Position numbers and translations under genes: made by a program. A model generated the notes under the pieces. It was not told where the DNA came from. It made no database searches and worked only from the letters and a program-made list of their open reading frames with translations. A DNA stretch of 64,000 nucleotides from contig NZ_CP121197.1 of the NCBI RefSeq assembly GCF_029625215.1, positions 3,100,001 to 3,164,000 on the forward strand, given 5' to 3'. This DNA is from Aurantibacillus circumpalustris. Its GTDB lineage: Bacteria > Bacteroidota > Bacteroidia > B-17B0 > Aurantibacillaceae. Positions 15,590 to 26,930 of the stretch are shown one piece after another. Every line of letters starts with the position of its first letter. Within the stretch, counting starts at the first letter, position 1.

Positions 15590-17131
15590 TTACAAAGGTA
15601 TATTCCCATGCTTCTTTTTTGGAAGTACATCCACTTTATTCTCCAACATCTTAAATGCTTTGATGAGTTTGATTCGTGTATCTTCTGGTTTAATGACTTC
15701 ATCGATAAATCCGCGTTCAGCCGCTCTGTAAGGATTGGCAAACATTGTTTGATATTCCGTTTCTTTTTCTTTCCACTTTGCATCTTTATCTTTTGCAGTT
15801 GAAATTTCACCTTTAAAAATAATTTCAGCGGCTCCTTTGGCACCCATTACCGCAATTTCAGCACTTGGCCAAGCATAATTCATATCTGCACCAATGTGTT
15901 TACTATTCATTACATCATAAGCTCCACCATAAGCTTTACGAGTAATTACTGTGATGCGAGGAACTGTAGCTTCGCTGAAGGCATACAATAGCTTCGCGCC
16001 GTTGGTAATAATAGCGTTCCATTCTTGATCTGTTCCCGGTAAAAATCCTGGTACGTCTTCAAACACTAAAAGTGGAATATTAAAGCTGTCACAGAATCTT
16101 ACAAAACGCGCGGCTTTTGTTGAAGAATGAATGTCTAAAACACCTGCCAATACTGCCGGTTGGTTAGCAACAATACCAATGCTTCTTCCTGCTAAGCGAG
16201 CAAATCCTACAACAATATTTTCGGCAAATAATTTATGTACTTCAAAAAAACTATCGGTATCAATAACATTTTCAATTACTTCACGAATGTCATAAGGTTG
16301 GTTAGCATTATCTGGAATAATGGCGTTTAACTCTGGACGCTGTTCATTTCCGGCAGTATATGATACGCTTGGCGCATCCTCCTCACAGTTTTGTGGTACA
16401 TAACTTAATAAGGTCTTCAAATAGTTAATGGCTTCCACTTCATTCGCGCACGCGAAATGCGTTACACCACTTTTTGTAGCATGAGTCATTGCGCCACCTA
16501 ATTCTTCACTGGTTACTTCTTCATGCGTAACCGTTTTTACAACATTAGGTCCAGTAACAAACATATAACTGGTGTTCTCTACCATCAAAATAAAGTCCGT
16601 CATGGCCGGACTGTAAACAGCTCCACCAGCGCAGGGACCCATTATAGCGGACAATTGTGGGATAACACCACTGCTTCTTACATTGCGGTAAAAAATATCT
16701 GCATAACCTCCTAGTGAAACCACACCTTCCTGAATACGGGCGCCACCACTGTCGTTCAGACCAAGTAAAGGTGCTCCGTTTTGCATGGCCAAATCCATGA
16801 TCTTGCAAATTTTTTCTGCATGCGTCTCACTTAAGCTTCCACCAAACACAGTAAAGTCTTGTGAGAAAACATAAGTCAAACGTCCGTTTACATTACCGTA
16901 CCCTGTCACTACACCGTCACCCAAATATTTTTCTTTATCTAATCCAAAGTCGTTGCTACGGTGTTGCACCAACATACCAATTTCTTCAAAAGTACCTTCA
17001 TCCATTAAAAAATGAATACGCTCTCTTGCCGTTAGTTTTCCTTTTTTATGTTGCGCGTCAATACGTTTTTGACCACCTCCTAATAGCGCTTCAGCTTGTT
17101 TCTTCTCTAATAGCTTAATTTTATCGTCCAT
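15590..17131 (-). CDS. Acyl-CoA carboxylase carboxyltransferase (beta) subunit, 513 aa
   Basis: Typical crotonase-fold carboxyltransferase: [95 protein letters not shown], and a C-terminal KKHGNIPL. This matches propionyl-CoA carboxylase beta or methylmalonyl-CoA decarboxylase alpha. No biotin carboxylase or sodium-pump subunit lies nearby, so which of the two cannot be decided. It is 17 nt downstream of the terC-like gene and may be co-transcribed with it. Confidence 0.92.
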   Translation of the reverse strand: MDDKIKLLEKKQAEALLGGGQKRIDAQHKKGKLTARERIHFLMDEGTFEEIGMLVQHRSNDFGLDKEKYLGDGVVTGYGNVNGRLTYVFSQDFTVFGGSLSETHAEKICKIMDLAMQNGAPLLGLNDSGGARIQEGVVSLGGYADIFYRNVRSSGVIPQLSAIMGPCAGGAVYSPAMTDFILMVENTSYMFVTGPNVVKTVTHEEVTSEELGGAMTHATKSGVTHFACANEVEAINYLKTLLSYVPQNCEEDAPSVSYTAGNEQRPELNAIIPDNANQPYDIREVIENVIDTDSFFEVHKLFAENIVVGFARLAGRSIGIVANQPAVLAGVLDIHSSTKAARFVRFCDSFNIPLLVFEDVPGFLPGTDQEWNAIITNGAKLLYAFSEATVPRITVITRKAYGGAYDVMNSKHIGADMNYAWPSAEIAVMGAKGAAEIIFKGEISTAKDKDAKWKEKETEYQTMFANPYRAAERGFIDEVIKPEDTRIKLIKAFKMLENKVDVLPKKKHGNIPL

Positions 17132-17148
17132 CTAATTCTTTTTAATTA

Positions 17149-17916
17149 TCAATCCTTTTTGTTAATAGTATTCTTTCTTAATTCAACAGGCTCTGACTTT
17201 TTTCTAAGCCTTAAATTTAACAATTCCACACCAAAACTAAAGGCCATAGCGAAATAAATATATCCCTTTGGAATTTGAATTTTATCAACATGCACGCCTT
17301 CCACAATCAATAATACGGCAATAAGTACTAAAAAGGAAAGAGCTAATATTTTAAAAGTTGGATGTTTATCAATAATCATGGCAATTTTAGGGGCATAAAC
17401 AAACATGACAGACATACTAATAACAATTGCAATCGACATTATCAACATATCATTTGCCATTCCTATTGCGGTAATGATACCATCCATACTAAACACAACG
17501 TCAATTAATAAAATTTGAATCATAACAGAACGAAAACCTTTCTTTAAATTTTTCTGAGCATTCTCACCTTCTTCATTTGCGCCCTCCAACTTGTTGTGAA
17601 TTTCAAGTGTGCTGTTTACGAGTAAAAATAAACCTCCAGCCAACATAATAATATCTTTTAAAGCTACAGAATGATTAAATAGATGGAATAATTCTTGCTC
17701 TCCTTTAATTAAATAGAACAAAATTAATAGAAGGGAAATCCGCATCACGATTCCAACCACCATCCAGATTAAACTTGCTTTTTTTGTTTGCTCTTTTGGC
17801 AAACGACTCATTACTATTGAAACGAATATAACGTTATCAATACCTAACAGAATTTCCATAATGGTTAGACTCAATAGACTGAGCAAACCTTCCATACTTA
17901 ACAAGTGATTTAACAT
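17149..17916 (-). CDS. TerC family integral membrane protein, 255 aa
   Basis: Seven or so hydrophobic segments and the two TerC acidic signatures: MEILLGIDNVIFVSIVM near the N-terminus and LLIDVVFSMDGIITAIGMAND in the middle. TerC proteins act in metal (manganese) homeostasis or membrane protein complexes. The ATG at 17916 is preferred over a TTG two codons upstream. Confidence 0.9.
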   Translation of the reverse strand: MLNHLLSMEGLLSLLSLTIMEILLGIDNVIFVSIVMSRLPKEQTKKASLIWMVVGIVMRISLLLILFYLIKGEQELFHLFNHSVALKDIIMLAGGLFLLVNSTLEIHNKLEGANEEGENAQKNLKKGFRSVMIQILLIDVVFSMDGIITAIGMANDMLIMSIAIVISMSVMFVYAPKIAMIIDKHPTFKILALSFLVLIAVLLIVEGVHVDKIQIPKGYIYFAMAFSFGVELLNLRLRKKSEPVELRKNTINKKD

Positions 17917-18097
17917 AGCCAATAAAGATATTATTTAATTTAATTGACTCTTAAATTTGATTAAATGGAATAACCTCCTTTTTTCAACAACGAGTTCTAC
18001 TGTTGAAAAGAGTCAAATTGAGATTTTTTCGTGCGATATCTGCGAACGAGTCATATCCTGCAAACTAACTGTAAAATGAACCAAATTTTGACTTATA

Positions 18098-18233
18098 CCT
18101 TATCCTCAGTGTCTCAGCGCCTCTGTAACTCCGTGTTGCAGAGTTAGGGTGTTAGCGAGTTTTCATATCTAGACCGTATCCTCTGTGCCTCAATGCCTCT
18201 GTTACTCTCTGTGTTGAATAAGCAGAGTGTTAG
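18098..18233. repeat. Imperfect tandem repeat, two units of about 58 bp
   Basis: Segments 18098-18155 and 18174-18233 share the order TATCCTC-GTG-CTC-GCCTCTGT-ACTC-GTGTTG-GTGTTAG. They lie in the 370-bp gap between divergent genes. There is no ORF. The repeats may be a duplicated regulatory or simple intergenic sequence. Confidence 0.5.
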
Positions 18234-18262
18234 TCAAATCAGAGACTTTTCCAATAAATTCG

Positions 18263-18270
18263 TATCTTTG
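18263..18270 (+). promoter_or_regulatory. TAnnTTTG promoter element
   Basis: TATCTTTG, 19 nt before the start of the ABC-F gene, fits the -7 element of Bacteroidota promoters. No clear -33 TTG is seen at the expected distance. Confidence 0.4.
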
Positions 18271-18286
18271 CCACTTATTTTTTTAG

Positions 18287-19906
<1,620 letters not shown>

Positions 19907-19969
19907 ATAATAAACTTATAGCTGCATCAAAACTCAAATTAAAGCATGTTGTTGACTGTTAGTGAAGAA

Positions 19970-20206
19970 TTAACTCAATGAATCTATTGCTCCAATAATC
20001 AAAAACGTTAAAGCGAGAAATCCTGCTAAGAGAAAAATTGATTTTGAATTTGCAAAATTAATGGTCCATCCAAAAGCCGCAATACGCTTTGGCGGCAGTA
20101 CACGAGGGTCTAATTTATTGTAATAAAACACACCCAAAACCCAGTTGTTTGGATCTTTGCGCCAGTGATCACTCGTCTCCTTATCAGGAAATTGATTGCC
20201 TTTCAT
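19970..20206 (-). CDS. DUF5808 family small membrane protein, 78 aa
   Basis: The motif DPNNWVLGVFYYNKLDPRVLPPKR followed by FGWTINFANSKS is characteristic of DUF5808. One transmembrane helix (about residues 55-74) closes the protein. Function unknown. Confidence 0.85.
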   Translation of the reverse strand: MKGNQFPDKETSDHWRKDPNNWVLGVFYYNKLDPRVLPPKRIAAFGWTINFANSKSIFLLAGFLALTFLIIGAIDSLS

Positions 20207-20290
20207 ACTATAATTCTAATATATAAAAAACTAATACCAAAATTTCAAAACCAACCGTAAAGAAACTTGAAACCAGAAACTTGAAATGTT

Positions 20291-23200
20291 CTATTCAATT
20301 CCTTTTTTAATTTTTATTTCCGGGTTCTTTGGCATATGTGTAGCCAATGTTTTTTTCAAAGCTTCGTACTGAACCTCATATTCCTTTTTTAAATCAACAA
20401 TTGCATCTAATTGAGTTTGATTAAGCGCAGCTTCCATCCAGCAAAAATTCCCGTATAATTCAGATACTTTTTCTCTTACGCGTTTTTCATCCGCAAAAAT
20501 AGAAGTTTTAGTAACGCCCATTAATTCAGCTTTCACTTTTTGTAAATCGTCGTTAAAAGCAATGGCATGCTTGCGTTTCGAATAGGCTACTGAATCTGAT
20601 TTTAATAGCTCTTGGTAATAATTAATTGTATCAATACTATTATTTACTTGGTTATACAAGCTCTGTAGCTCCATAGCTTTAGCATAAACGAGTTTTCTGT
20701 CTTCAAAACTTAAATTTTTATTTTCCGCATCATGTACACATTTTACAGTACTCGTGTAAACTTTATCTTTTACTTTTAATTTAAGCGTATATACTCCCGG
20801 TAATACCATTGGAGCAGTGAAACCAGCACCATCCAATTTAGTACTGCCAGTTGCAACTTGCGGTGGTGTGCTTCTTAAATTCCAATTAATTTTATTAATT
20901 CCTCTGCGAATGGTTCCTGGCATAGATTGTATCAAGGCTCCTTTATCATCATAAATTTCTAAAGTTACTTTACCCGAATTTAAACGTTGCTTAAAATAAT
21001 AGTCAAAGGTTGGATGCGAAGCAGGATTGCCAGCGCCCCAACCACCAGATGTTTGAGGTCCACCCCAACCATATTTACCGTTATTCAAAGTAATATCCGG
21101 AGTAGGGAAGATATATACATCTTGATCCCAGATCTCTTTATTTAACTCTCTAATTGGACGTATATCGTCTAAAATAAATAAACCTCTGCCATGTGAAGCT
21201 ATTATTAAATCGTGTGTTTTAGGATGTATCTGAATATCATGTGTCATCAGGTATTCAGGAATGTTGTTCTTCATTTTAAACCACTCTTTGCCACCATCCA
21301 ATGTAGCGAAGAGTCCCATCTCAGTGCCTAGGAATAAGAGGTTTTTATTTACAAGATCTTCTTTGATTTTACGTGCGAAAGAGGAAAAAGATTTATGCTG
21401 AATGCGTGTCCAGGTTTTACCCATGTCTGTACTTTTTCCTAAATAGGTTTTATGATCCCCATACATATGATTCTCAAATGTTGCGTAAACGGTATTCTTA
21501 TCGAATCGTGATGGTTCAATGCTACTTACCCAGGCTTGTTTAGCAATACCACATTTAGCAACATTCTGAGAGACGTTAGTCCAAGTTTCGCCACCGTTGG
21601 TAGAATATTGCAAATTACCATCATCCGTTCCAACCCAAATAACATTTTCATCCAAAGGTGATTCGGCAAGCGTAAAAATAGTGCAATGATTTTCAGCGGA
21701 AGTGTTGTCTTCACTTAATCCACCGCTTTCTTCTTGCTTTTGTTTAGCTTTATCATTGGTCGTAAGATCAGGTGAAATGCGTTTCCAATTTCTTCCTTGA
21801 TCTGTTGATTTGTATAAATATTGCGCGCCAACATATAAGTTTTTTGGATTTTTTGCTCCTATTACAATGGGCGTGTTCCAATTCCAGCGTAGCTTCTCTT
21901 CATTTACTGTTTTTTGCGGTTGAATATTCTCCGATTTAAGCGAAGATAATTCTGTTCGAACCATGTTTCCTCCTTGATATTCTGAGTAAACTACTTTTCC
22001 ATCAACATCCGGAACGGCCCAAAATCCATCACCGCCATTGATGCGGTCCCAATTACCATTTTCAATTCCTCCTGGTGAAGCACTTGGCACCATCCAACTG
22101 CCGTTGTCTTGTAAACCTCCATAAACATTATAAGGTTCTTTTAAATCAAAGGCTGCATGGTAAAACTGACCAACCGGTAAACCATGATTAAATTGCCAAG
22201 TCACACCTTTATCCACACTTGAATACATGCCACCATCAGTTCCTAAATAAATAATATTGGTATGAAATGGATTGATCCAAATCGCATGCATGTCTGAATG
22301 CACCCAGCCGCCATCGCTACTAGCCTCAGTGAATGAATAACCTCCATCACTACTGTAAGCGAATTGAAAAGCAGGACGGTATACACGCTTAGGATCTTTT
22401 GGATCAATGGCGATTGTGCTAAAATAAAATGGACGTGCACAGGTATTCATCGTAGCACTTTGATTTTTCCAAGATTCACCACCGTCGGAGGAAATGTACA
22501 GACCTGTTTTTTTACTTTCCACAATCGCTACCATTTGTTTTGGATCACTTGGAGCAAGGTTCATGGCAATTCTTCCAAAGGGTTTTTCAGGTAAACCATT
22601 TGTTATTTCTTTCCAAGTTTTACCGCCATCAACTGTTTTATACAAGCCGCTCGTTGTACCGCCAGAATTGAAGCTGAATGGCTGACGACGAAATTGCCAC
22701 ATGGAAGCAAACATTATTTTTGGATTTGTTGGATCCATTATTAACTCTGCACATCCGGTTTTTTTATCGATGTAAAATATTTTTTCCCAAGTCTCCCCGC
22801 CATCACTAGATTTATAAATTCCTCTGTGTGGACTGTCACTCCATAGCGCACCGGGAACGGCAACAAAAATCACTTTATTGTTTTCTGGATGAATAATGAT
22901 ACGCGCAATATGTTCAGTACTATCCAATCCAATGCGTTTCCAATTGTCACCACCGTCTGTTGTTTTATACATGCCGATACCAATCGAAACAGTATTACGC
23001 ATATTACTTTCTCCTGTCCCAACGTAAACGGTGCTTGGTTTTTTCTGATCGATTGCTAGTGCTCCTATCGATTGACAATGCTTATCAAATACTGATTTGT
23101 AAGAAGCTCCGGCGTTTGTTGATTTCCAAACACCACCTCCTGCAGTTCCGATATACAAAGTTTTTCCTTCGTCTTTTAAACTACCATCTATTGACGTAAT

Positions 23201-23329
23201 TCTTCCACTAGTGGTGCCAGGTCCCAATTGACGGGTTTCCATGGTGCCAAACATAGCTGAATTTACTACAGATTGCGCATTAAGAAGCGCAACGCTTATT
23301 ATAAGAAAAAAGCTAATATTATTTTTCAT
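20291..23329 (-). CDS. Secreted BNR/sortilin-type beta-propeller protein, 1012 aa
   Basis: After a signal peptide (MKNNISFFLIISVALLNAQS) the protein has repeated Asp-box motifs of the form S-x-D-x-G-x-T-W (TTDGGDNWKRI, SSDGGETWEKI, TVDGGKTWKEI, SSDGGESWKNQ, STNGGETWTNV, STDMGKTWTRI, TLDGGKEWFKM). This is typical of the VPS10/sortilin-like propellers often annotated as glycosyl hydrolase-like. Residues from about 760 form a separate module including a carbohydrate-binding-like segment and a helical tail. No T9SS sorting domain is seen. Catalytic activity cannot be inferred. Confidence 0.88.
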   Translation of the reverse strand: MKNNISFFLIISVALLNAQSVVNSAMFGTMETRQLGPGTTSGRITSIDGSLKDEGKTLYIGTAGGGVWKSTNAGASYKSVFDKHCQSIGALAIDQKKPSTVYVGTGESNMRNTVSIGIGMYKTTDGGDNWKRIGLDSTEHIARIIIHPENNKVIFVAVPGALWSDSPHRGIYKSSDGGETWEKIFYIDKKTGCAELIMDPTNPKIMFASMWQFRRQPFSFNSGGTTSGLYKTVDGGKTWKEITNGLPEKPFGRIAMNLAPSDPKQMVAIVESKKTGLYISSDGGESWKNQSATMNTCARPFYFSTIAIDPKDPKRVYRPAFQFAYSSDGGYSFTEASSDGGWVHSDMHAIWINPFHTNIIYLGTDGGMYSSVDKGVTWQFNHGLPVGQFYHAAFDLKEPYNVYGGLQDNGSWMVPSASPGGIENGNWDRINGGDGFWAVPDVDGKVVYSEYQGGNMVRTELSSLKSENIQPQKTVNEEKLRWNWNTPIVIGAKNPKNLYVGAQYLYKSTDQGRNWKRISPDLTTNDKAKQKQEESGGLSEDNTSAENHCTIFTLAESPLDENVIWVGTDDGNLQYSTNGGETWTNVSQNVAKCGIAKQAWVSSIEPSRFDKNTVYATFENHMYGDHKTYLGKSTDMGKTWTRIQHKSFSSFARKIKEDLVNKNLLFLGTEMGLFATLDGGKEWFKMKNNIPEYLMTHDIQIHPKTHDLIIASHGRGLFILDDIRPIRELNKEIWDQDVYIFPTPDITLNNGKYGWGGPQTSGGWGAGNPASHPTFDYYFKQRLNSGKVTLEIYDDKGALIQSMPGTIRRGINKINWNLRSTPPQVATGSTKLDGAGFTAPMVLPGVYTLKLKVKDKVYTSTVKCVHDAENKNLSFEDRKLVYAKAMELQSLYNQVNNSIDTINYYQELLKSDSVAYSKRKHAIAFNDDLQKVKAELMGVTKTSIFADEKRVREKVSELYGNFCWMEAALNQTQLDAIVDLKKEYEVQYEALKKTLATHMPKNPEIKIKKGIE

Positions 23330-23374
23330 GCTCTAAATTTTTTGTGGATTAGTAATCGACTACTTTGACATTAT

Positions 23375-24085
23375 TTATTTAGTCGGTTTGAAAAGAGATT
23401 CATCAATTTTTGGGTTGACCTCTAATTTTACGATTTCTGATTCGCCCCAACCACTGCTGACACTCATTGGGAACATAACACCTTCATCGGTTTTTTTATG
23501 ATCTGAATAGTAAGATGACATTTCATTCTCCTGTCCGTTTGCTTGTACTTTTTCTGTTTTTTTAAGAATGAGATAGGAAGCAGGATCAATATAAAAAGTA
23601 GTTTCTTTTTCATCCTTGTCTATCATTTTTAATTTATGACATTCAGTCCCGTCTATATCGTCCATACCGTAATAATCAAGACTTTTTCCAAGTTCTTTGT
23701 AATTCATAAATTCGTCTTGTATTGAAAGTTCATCTTGCGAATTTTTGACATCGTCTGCGGTCATAGCTTCTGATTTGCTTTGTCCTCGCCACGGCATATA
23801 CGACCACCCTTCAGAGTTTTTTATGATACTAAAGCCAGTCATCCCCATTACAGAAATATCTTGGCGCAGCGCTTTTTTATCAATCTGATAAATCGTAAAC
23901 TTAATTTCAGCGCCCTGTGCTTTCATTACTCGCTCAATTTTTAAAGTTTTTATTTTCGCCCAGTTATCTTTACCTCCAATGGCTTCAATGTGTTTATTCA
24001 CTATTTCATCAACCGATTGTGAAAAGCCTACTTTACTCAGTAAGCTAAAAATGAAAAGAAAAGCAATGTTTAAACTCGTTTTCAT
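23375..24085 (-). CDS. LolA-like outer-membrane lipoprotein-sorting family protein, 236 aa
   Basis: A signal peptide (MKTSLNIAFLFIFSLLSKVGFSQS) is followed by SVDEIVNKHIEAIGGKDNWAKIKTLKIE, the usual opening of periplasmic LolA/LppX-fold proteins in Bacteroidota, and TFYIDPASYLILKKTEK. It probably binds a hydrophobic ligand in the periplasm. It lies 45 nt upstream of the BNR protein on the same strand and may be co-transcribed. Confidence 0.75.
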   Translation of the reverse strand: MKTSLNIAFLFIFSLLSKVGFSQSVDEIVNKHIEAIGGKDNWAKIKTLKIERVMKAQGAEIKFTIYQIDKKALRQDISVMGMTGFSIIKNSEGWSYMPWRGQSKSEAMTADDVKNSQDELSIQDEFMNYKELGKSLDYYGMDDIDGTECHKLKMIDKDEKETTFYIDPASYLILKKTEKVQANGQENEMSSYYSDHKKTDEGVMFPMSVSSGWGESEIVKLEVNPKIDESLFKPTK

Positions 24086-24346
24086 AGTGTATAGATTTAA
24101 TTTGGATTTGTAATTCGTAAGTTAAATATAACTATTAATAAGACTTTATTCAAAGAAGGTGTTTATTGGTGAAAGAAAAGGATAATCGGTTTTTAAGAGC
24201 GATTAAAAAGTAGAATTGGAAGTTTTAAGAGAAGAGTTTTGTTATCATTTAATTTCTTTGTGTTTGTGGTTAAATACACTAAGGGGTTGCCTATTATTAA
24301 TTAGTTTGTACTCTCATGTAAATTCAAGTAATTTGTATTTATAAAC

Positions 24347-24958
24347 ATGACGAAACATCACGAACTACTGACACATCTGAAAAAGGACAAGATCCTTAAG
24401 AAAGTCATTCAAACAGTTGGAGAAATAAAAACAGAAAAAAATCTCGATTTATATTTTTCTTTGATGCGTTCGATAGTGAGCCAGCAATTATCCGTAAAAG
24501 CTGCAGCAACAATATGGGGAAGGTTCTTAGATTTATTTAAAGACAGATATCCCGATGCTAAAATTCTTCTGAAAATAAATGACGATAAATTGCGTGCTGT
24601 AGGTTTATCTTATCAGAAAGCGGGGTATCTGAAAAATATCGCTCGATTTTCTTTGGATAAAACTTTAGAATATAAACTTTTAAAATCTAAAACAGATGAT
24701 GAGCTAATTGATTATCTTATTGAAATAAAAGGAGTAGGGCGATGGACGGTTGAAATGTTGCTTATGTTTAGTTTAAAACGTGATGATGTATTCCCTGTAG
24801 ATGATTTAGGAATACAAAACGGAATAAAAATTTTATACAATCTTAATTCTGAAAATAAAAAACAATTGTATAGTCAGATGCTTGAAATTGCTGAAAATTG
24901 GAGACCGTACCGAAGCATAGCTTGCATGTACATTTGGCGACATAAAGATTCTAAATAA
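24347..24958 (+). CDS. DNA-3-methyladenine glycosylase, AlkA/HhH-GPD family, 203 aa
   Basis: An all-helical HhH-GPD protein with RSIVSQQLSVKAAATIWGRF, the helix-hairpin-helix IEIKGVGRWTVEMLLMF and the catalytic aspartate in DVFPVDDLGIQNGI. It lacks the N-terminal beta domain of E. coli AlkA, as is usual for short members (about 200 aa). It removes alkylated bases in base-excision repair. Confidence 0.9.
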   Translation: MTKHHELLTHLKKDKILKKVIQTVGEIKTEKNLDLYFSLMRSIVSQQLSVKAAATIWGRFLDLFKDRYPDAKILLKINDDKLRAVGLSYQKAGYLKNIARFSLDKTLEYKLLKSKTDDELIDYLIEIKGVGRWTVEMLLMFSLKRDDVFPVDDLGIQNGIKILYNLNSENKKQLYSQMLEIAENWRPYRSIACMYIWRHKDSK

Positions 24959-25011
24959 GCAGCACTCCTATCAACAGACCAACTAATAACTATCGACTAT
25001 TAACTAAAAAA

Positions 25012-26646
25012 CTAAGTCTTTGTTTTAGTAAATTTCTCAGCCATTTTTACTGCCTCGTATAAATTGATTATTCCGCCATTTTTTCCAAGCTTTTCAAACT
25101 TAACCAACTCTCCGCTCGGATTTTCATTAGCTACTGAACCTGGCTTAATTACTTTTTTTCCTTTGTATGATTTTACGCTACTTTTAATTAAAATCTTTTT
25201 AATCTGCTCAGGAGTCAGAGTAGGGTAGTACGATTTTAAAACTGCCGCAACTCCACAGGCAACAGGAGAAGCCATGCTTGTTCCGCTAGCGTCCTTATAA
25301 CCATTTTTTGGAGTGGTTGAATAAATATCTACACCCGGCGAAAAAAGATCAACGGTTTTCTTTCCATAATTAGAAAACGGCGCAACAACCTTCTCATCAA
25401 CTTTCCAGCTTAAAGCTCCAATATCCATAAAATTTGTTGCCTCACCTTTATCTTCAAATTTTTTACAAGGGAAATGATTCACTACATCAATATCAACGTT
25501 GTCATTTCCAGCGGCATGAATAATCAAAACTCCTTTACTTTGCGCGTATTTTACCGCATCATCAACTACTTTTTTATCCCAACTAAAGCGTTTACCAAAA
25601 CTCATGTTAATTAACTTTGCTCCATTATCAACAGCATATCTAATTGAATTCGCTACATCCTTATCTCTTTCATCTCCATCTGGTACACAGCGTATCGCCA
25701 TAATTTTAACATCCGCTGCAACGCCGTCCATCCCAACACCATTATTGCGAGCTGCTGCTATTATACCAGCAACGTGTGTGCCATGAAAACTATCGGGGCC
25801 ATTGCAATCATTGTTTCCGTAGTACCTTTCACTTGAATTGGCATAATCATCCCCAACAATATTTCTTGGATCAAAATCTTGATTCAAGGTGTAATCCAAA
25901 CTGTTTTTAAAATACTTTACACCTTCATTTATTGCAGAACAACCATCGTCGAGATTATTGAAACGACCCGACTTTAAAAGATTATTTAAAGCAAAGCCTT
26001 TTATTTGATTCGACATTTTATCTTTTGGCTCAAATTTTTCAAGTTCTGTTAAAGTAACAGTATCTACTTTTTGTAATTCCTTAACGGCAGTATTTAAACT
26101 CATTAGTCCATTATAAAGCGAAAAATAGTTGTTATAACCACCCTCGACTTCTTCCTTTTTTGTTTGGTATTCTTTATTTACTTCTTGGTATAAAGCCAAT
26201 TCATTCTTTTCTTCTTTCGTGCTAAAGTCTGCTTCACTTTTCCCTTCATATTTCCCTTTTAATTTTCTAACCAAACGTGTCATTTCGAGATTATCTTTAT
26301 CCACATTCTTTCCATCTTTTCCGCCAATGAAATTCCAACCGTGTATATCATCAATGTATCCGTTTTTATCATCATCAATTCCATTACCTGCAATTTCACC
26401 TGGATTTGTCCACATAACAGTCTTAAGGTCTTCGTGGTCGTAATCTACACCACTGTCAATAACACCTACAATAATGGTTGTTGATTTTTTATCCTTTAGC
26501 AATTCCTTGTATGCTTTCTCTGTGCTTACTCCGTTGACTTTATCACTTATAGCATCAAGATTAAACCAATTGTCAGGACGTTTTATTTCCTGTGAACTTA
26601 GTACAAGCGTTGTGAATAATAGAAAATTAATAAATAGATGCTTCAT
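25012..26646 (-). CDS. Subtilisin-like S8 serine peptidase with a large insert, 544 aa
   Basis: Signal peptide, then the catalytic triad Asp64 (GVIDSGVDYDHEDL), His288 (FHGTHVAGI) and Ser457 (SGTSMASPVACG), with Asn382 at the oxyanion site (HAAGND). About 220 residues separate Asp and His, far more than in classical subtilisins; this charged insert (residues 100-275) is a feature of a Bacteroidota subtilase group. No T9SS sorting domain follows, so it is probably periplasmic or outer-membrane associated. Confidence 0.9.
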   Translation of the reverse strand: MKHLFINFLLFTTLVLSSQEIKRPDNWFNLDAISDKVNGVSTEKAYKELLKDKKSTTIIVGVIDSGVDYDHEDLKTVMWTNPGEIAGNGIDDDKNGYIDDIHGWNFIGGKDGKNVDKDNLEMTRLVRKLKGKYEGKSEADFSTKEEKNELALYQEVNKEYQTKKEEVEGGYNNYFSLYNGLMSLNTAVKELQKVDTVTLTELEKFEPKDKMSNQIKGFALNNLLKSGRFNNLDDGCSAINEGVKYFKNSLDYTLNQDFDPRNIVGDDYANSSERYYGNNDCNGPDSFHGTHVAGIIAAARNNGVGMDGVAADVKIMAIRCVPDGDERDKDVANSIRYAVDNGAKLINMSFGKRFSWDKKVVDDAVKYAQSKGVLIIHAAGNDNVDIDVVNHFPCKKFEDKGEATNFMDIGALSWKVDEKVVAPFSNYGKKTVDLFSPGVDIYSTTPKNGYKDASGTSMASPVACGVAAVLKSYYPTLTPEQIKKILIKSSVKSYKGKKVIKPGSVANENPSGELVKFEKLGKNGGIINLYEAVKMAEKFTKTKT

Positions 26647-26871
26647 AATTTAGTTTTGTTTATTAAAAGTATACTTTAATCAAAATGACCATTAAATAAT
26701 TGCTTAATGTAAGACTTAACAAGTAATTTAATGGTTATGATCAACCAGTTTAAGACAAATATAAGCTAAGTTAAGTTTCTGTTTTTGTTATTTACAATAA
26801 TTAAGAAATAATTAGACAAGAATGCCCCTAAATGGGTGAGGAAAGTATGCTGAAGAAAAAAAATACAAATA

Positions 26872-26903
26872 TTGTTTGGTAAGCAATTTTTTTTATACAT
26901 TTG
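26872..26903 (+). promoter_or_regulatory. Bacteroidota-type promoter
   Basis: TTG (26872-26874), 21 nt, then TACATTTG (26896-26903); a second TTG (26876-26878) gives a 17-nt spacer. It lies 27 nt before the ATG of the first T9SS cargo gene. Confidence 0.65.
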
Positions 26904-26930
26904 ACTATATCTAATCTTAAAAAAAAAAAT

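Noticed and set aside
26901-26930. TTG start for the first T9SS cargo gene
   Set aside because: The TTG is part of the TACATTTG promoter element; the ATG at 26931 begins a perfect signal peptide.
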